Made by a program: the position numbers and the translations under genes. This document shows, in pieces, positions 63,600-64,000 of a stretch of 64,000 bases of DNA. Each line of letters begins with the position of its first letter. Position 1 is the stretch's first letter. Origin of the DNA: Pirellula sp. (GTDB lineage Bacteria > Planctomycetota > Planctomycetia > Pirellulales > PNKZ01); the NCBI GenBank assembly GCA_013822735.1, contig PNKZ01000017.1, positions 62,001 through 126,000 of the forward strand, in the 5' to 3' direction. A model generated the notes under the pieces. The model searched no databases. It was not told the origin of the DNA and was given only the letters and a program-made list of their open reading frames with translations.

Positions 63600-64000
63600 T
63601 TAGCGGATCACTCTCAACGTCGGCAAAGTCTTGCGGATGATCGCGAGCCCTTCATCAGAGACGGGCGTGCCGCGAACATCCAATTCCTCGAGTTTCTTCA
63701 AGCCGGCTAGGTGCACTAATCCGGCGTCGGTGATCTTCGTTCCCACCAGGTGCAGGAACCGGAGGTTCCCGAGCTTGGCAATTTCCTTCATGCCGTCGTC
63801 GGTCACTTGCGTGCCGATGAGGTGGAGCGATTCGAGCTGTTGCATCGTCGCGATGTAGGTCAGCCCCTTGTTCGTGACGTTCGAGCCGAGCACGTGCAGG
63901 CACTTCGCGGTCTTAAACTTCTCGACTTCCTTCAGTTCGGCGTCGCCGACCTTCGCAAAGCCCAGGTCGATGGTGTTCCAAGCCGGGTCGCGAGGAGCAA
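63600..64000 (-). CDS. Leucine-rich-repeat protein, C-terminal part, cut by window edge
   Basis: The frame runs from the window edge to TAA at 63602-63600 without a stop in between. Repeats follow the planctomycete LRR consensus: GMKEIAKLGNLRFLHLVGTKI, AGLVHLAGLKKLEELDVRGTPV and a matching preceding unit. The start and any signal peptide lie beyond base 64000; the apparent Met at 63893 is an internal Val codon (GTG). Similar repeats occur in the large protein at 14076-17195. Likely a protein-binding scaffold. Confidence 0.9.
   Translation of the reverse strand, partial: APRDPAWNTIDLGFAKVGDAELKEVEKFKTAKCLHVLGSNVTNKGLTYIATMQQLESLHLIGTQVTDDGMKEIAKLGNLRFLHLVGTKITDAGLVHLAGLKKLEELDVRGTPVSDEGLAIIRKTLPTLRVIR

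Overview
The window is high-GC bacterial DNA that reads as a planctomycete chromosome, most likely of the Pirellulales type. The pointers are a DUF1592/DUF1588 cytochrome protein paired with a DUF1552 protein, planctomycete-style leucine-rich repeats, a Flp-like small pilin of the WNEEVGAIISAE type, many secreted proteins of unknown function, and numerous short palindromic repeats in long intergenic spaces. This placement comes from gene content, not from a database comparison.

Layout. 1-9.5 kb: the end of a response regulator and its sensor kinase, a PepSY protein, a GNAT acetyltransferase, leuB (convergent with the GNAT gene), then secreted hydrolase-type genes (BNR/sialidase-like, beta-lactamase fold, M14-like carboxypeptidase) and an aminoglycoside-phosphotransferase-like kinase. 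9.5-19 kb: a DTW-domain tRNA modification enzyme with an unusual C-terminal half, a GTGCGC-rich non-coding block, thioredoxin, a TPR-AAA ATPase, a giant LRR/WD40 secreted protein and a DUF1254/DUF1214 protein. 19-28.5 kb: an E2-like acyltransferase next to serine acetyltransferase, a 4.5-kb segment bounded by a tRNA-Leu(CAA) gene and a copy of its 3' end, a GlmU-like enzyme and metF. 28.5-37.5 kb: a minus-strand envelope cluster (InaA-type kinase, SDR, nucleotidyltransferase, glycosyltransferase, heptosyltransferase, bifunctional HldE, LpxK) followed by isocitrate dehydrogenase. This is good evidence for a lipid A and heptose-containing lipopolysaccharide.

37.7-48.7 kb: a single-heme membrane protein, arginine decarboxylase, a DUF485/acetate-symporter pair, a TauE-type exporter, a secreted nitrilase-family enzyme, PhoD phosphatase and a 62-residue secreted peptide. 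49-52.4 kb: a minus-strand acyl-chain cluster (two FabZ-like dehydratases, a long acyl carrier protein and FabF). 52.7-64 kb: an ArnT-like membrane glycosyltransferase, a conserved-looking orphan, an FG-GAP protein translationally coupled to a trypsin-like protease, a 642-residue secreted protein, a Flp-like pilin gene behind a long leader with a good promoter, and the C-terminal end of an LRR protein cut by the window edge.

No CRISPR array, rRNA, transposase, integrase or classical defence system was seen. The strongest candidates for something unreported are the tRNA-bounded 4.5-kb segment, the acyl-carrier cluster with its inserted ACP, the structured leader of the pilin-like gene, the DTW enzyme with its extra domain, and several families of palindromic repeats, some of which supply stop codons or part of a reading frame.
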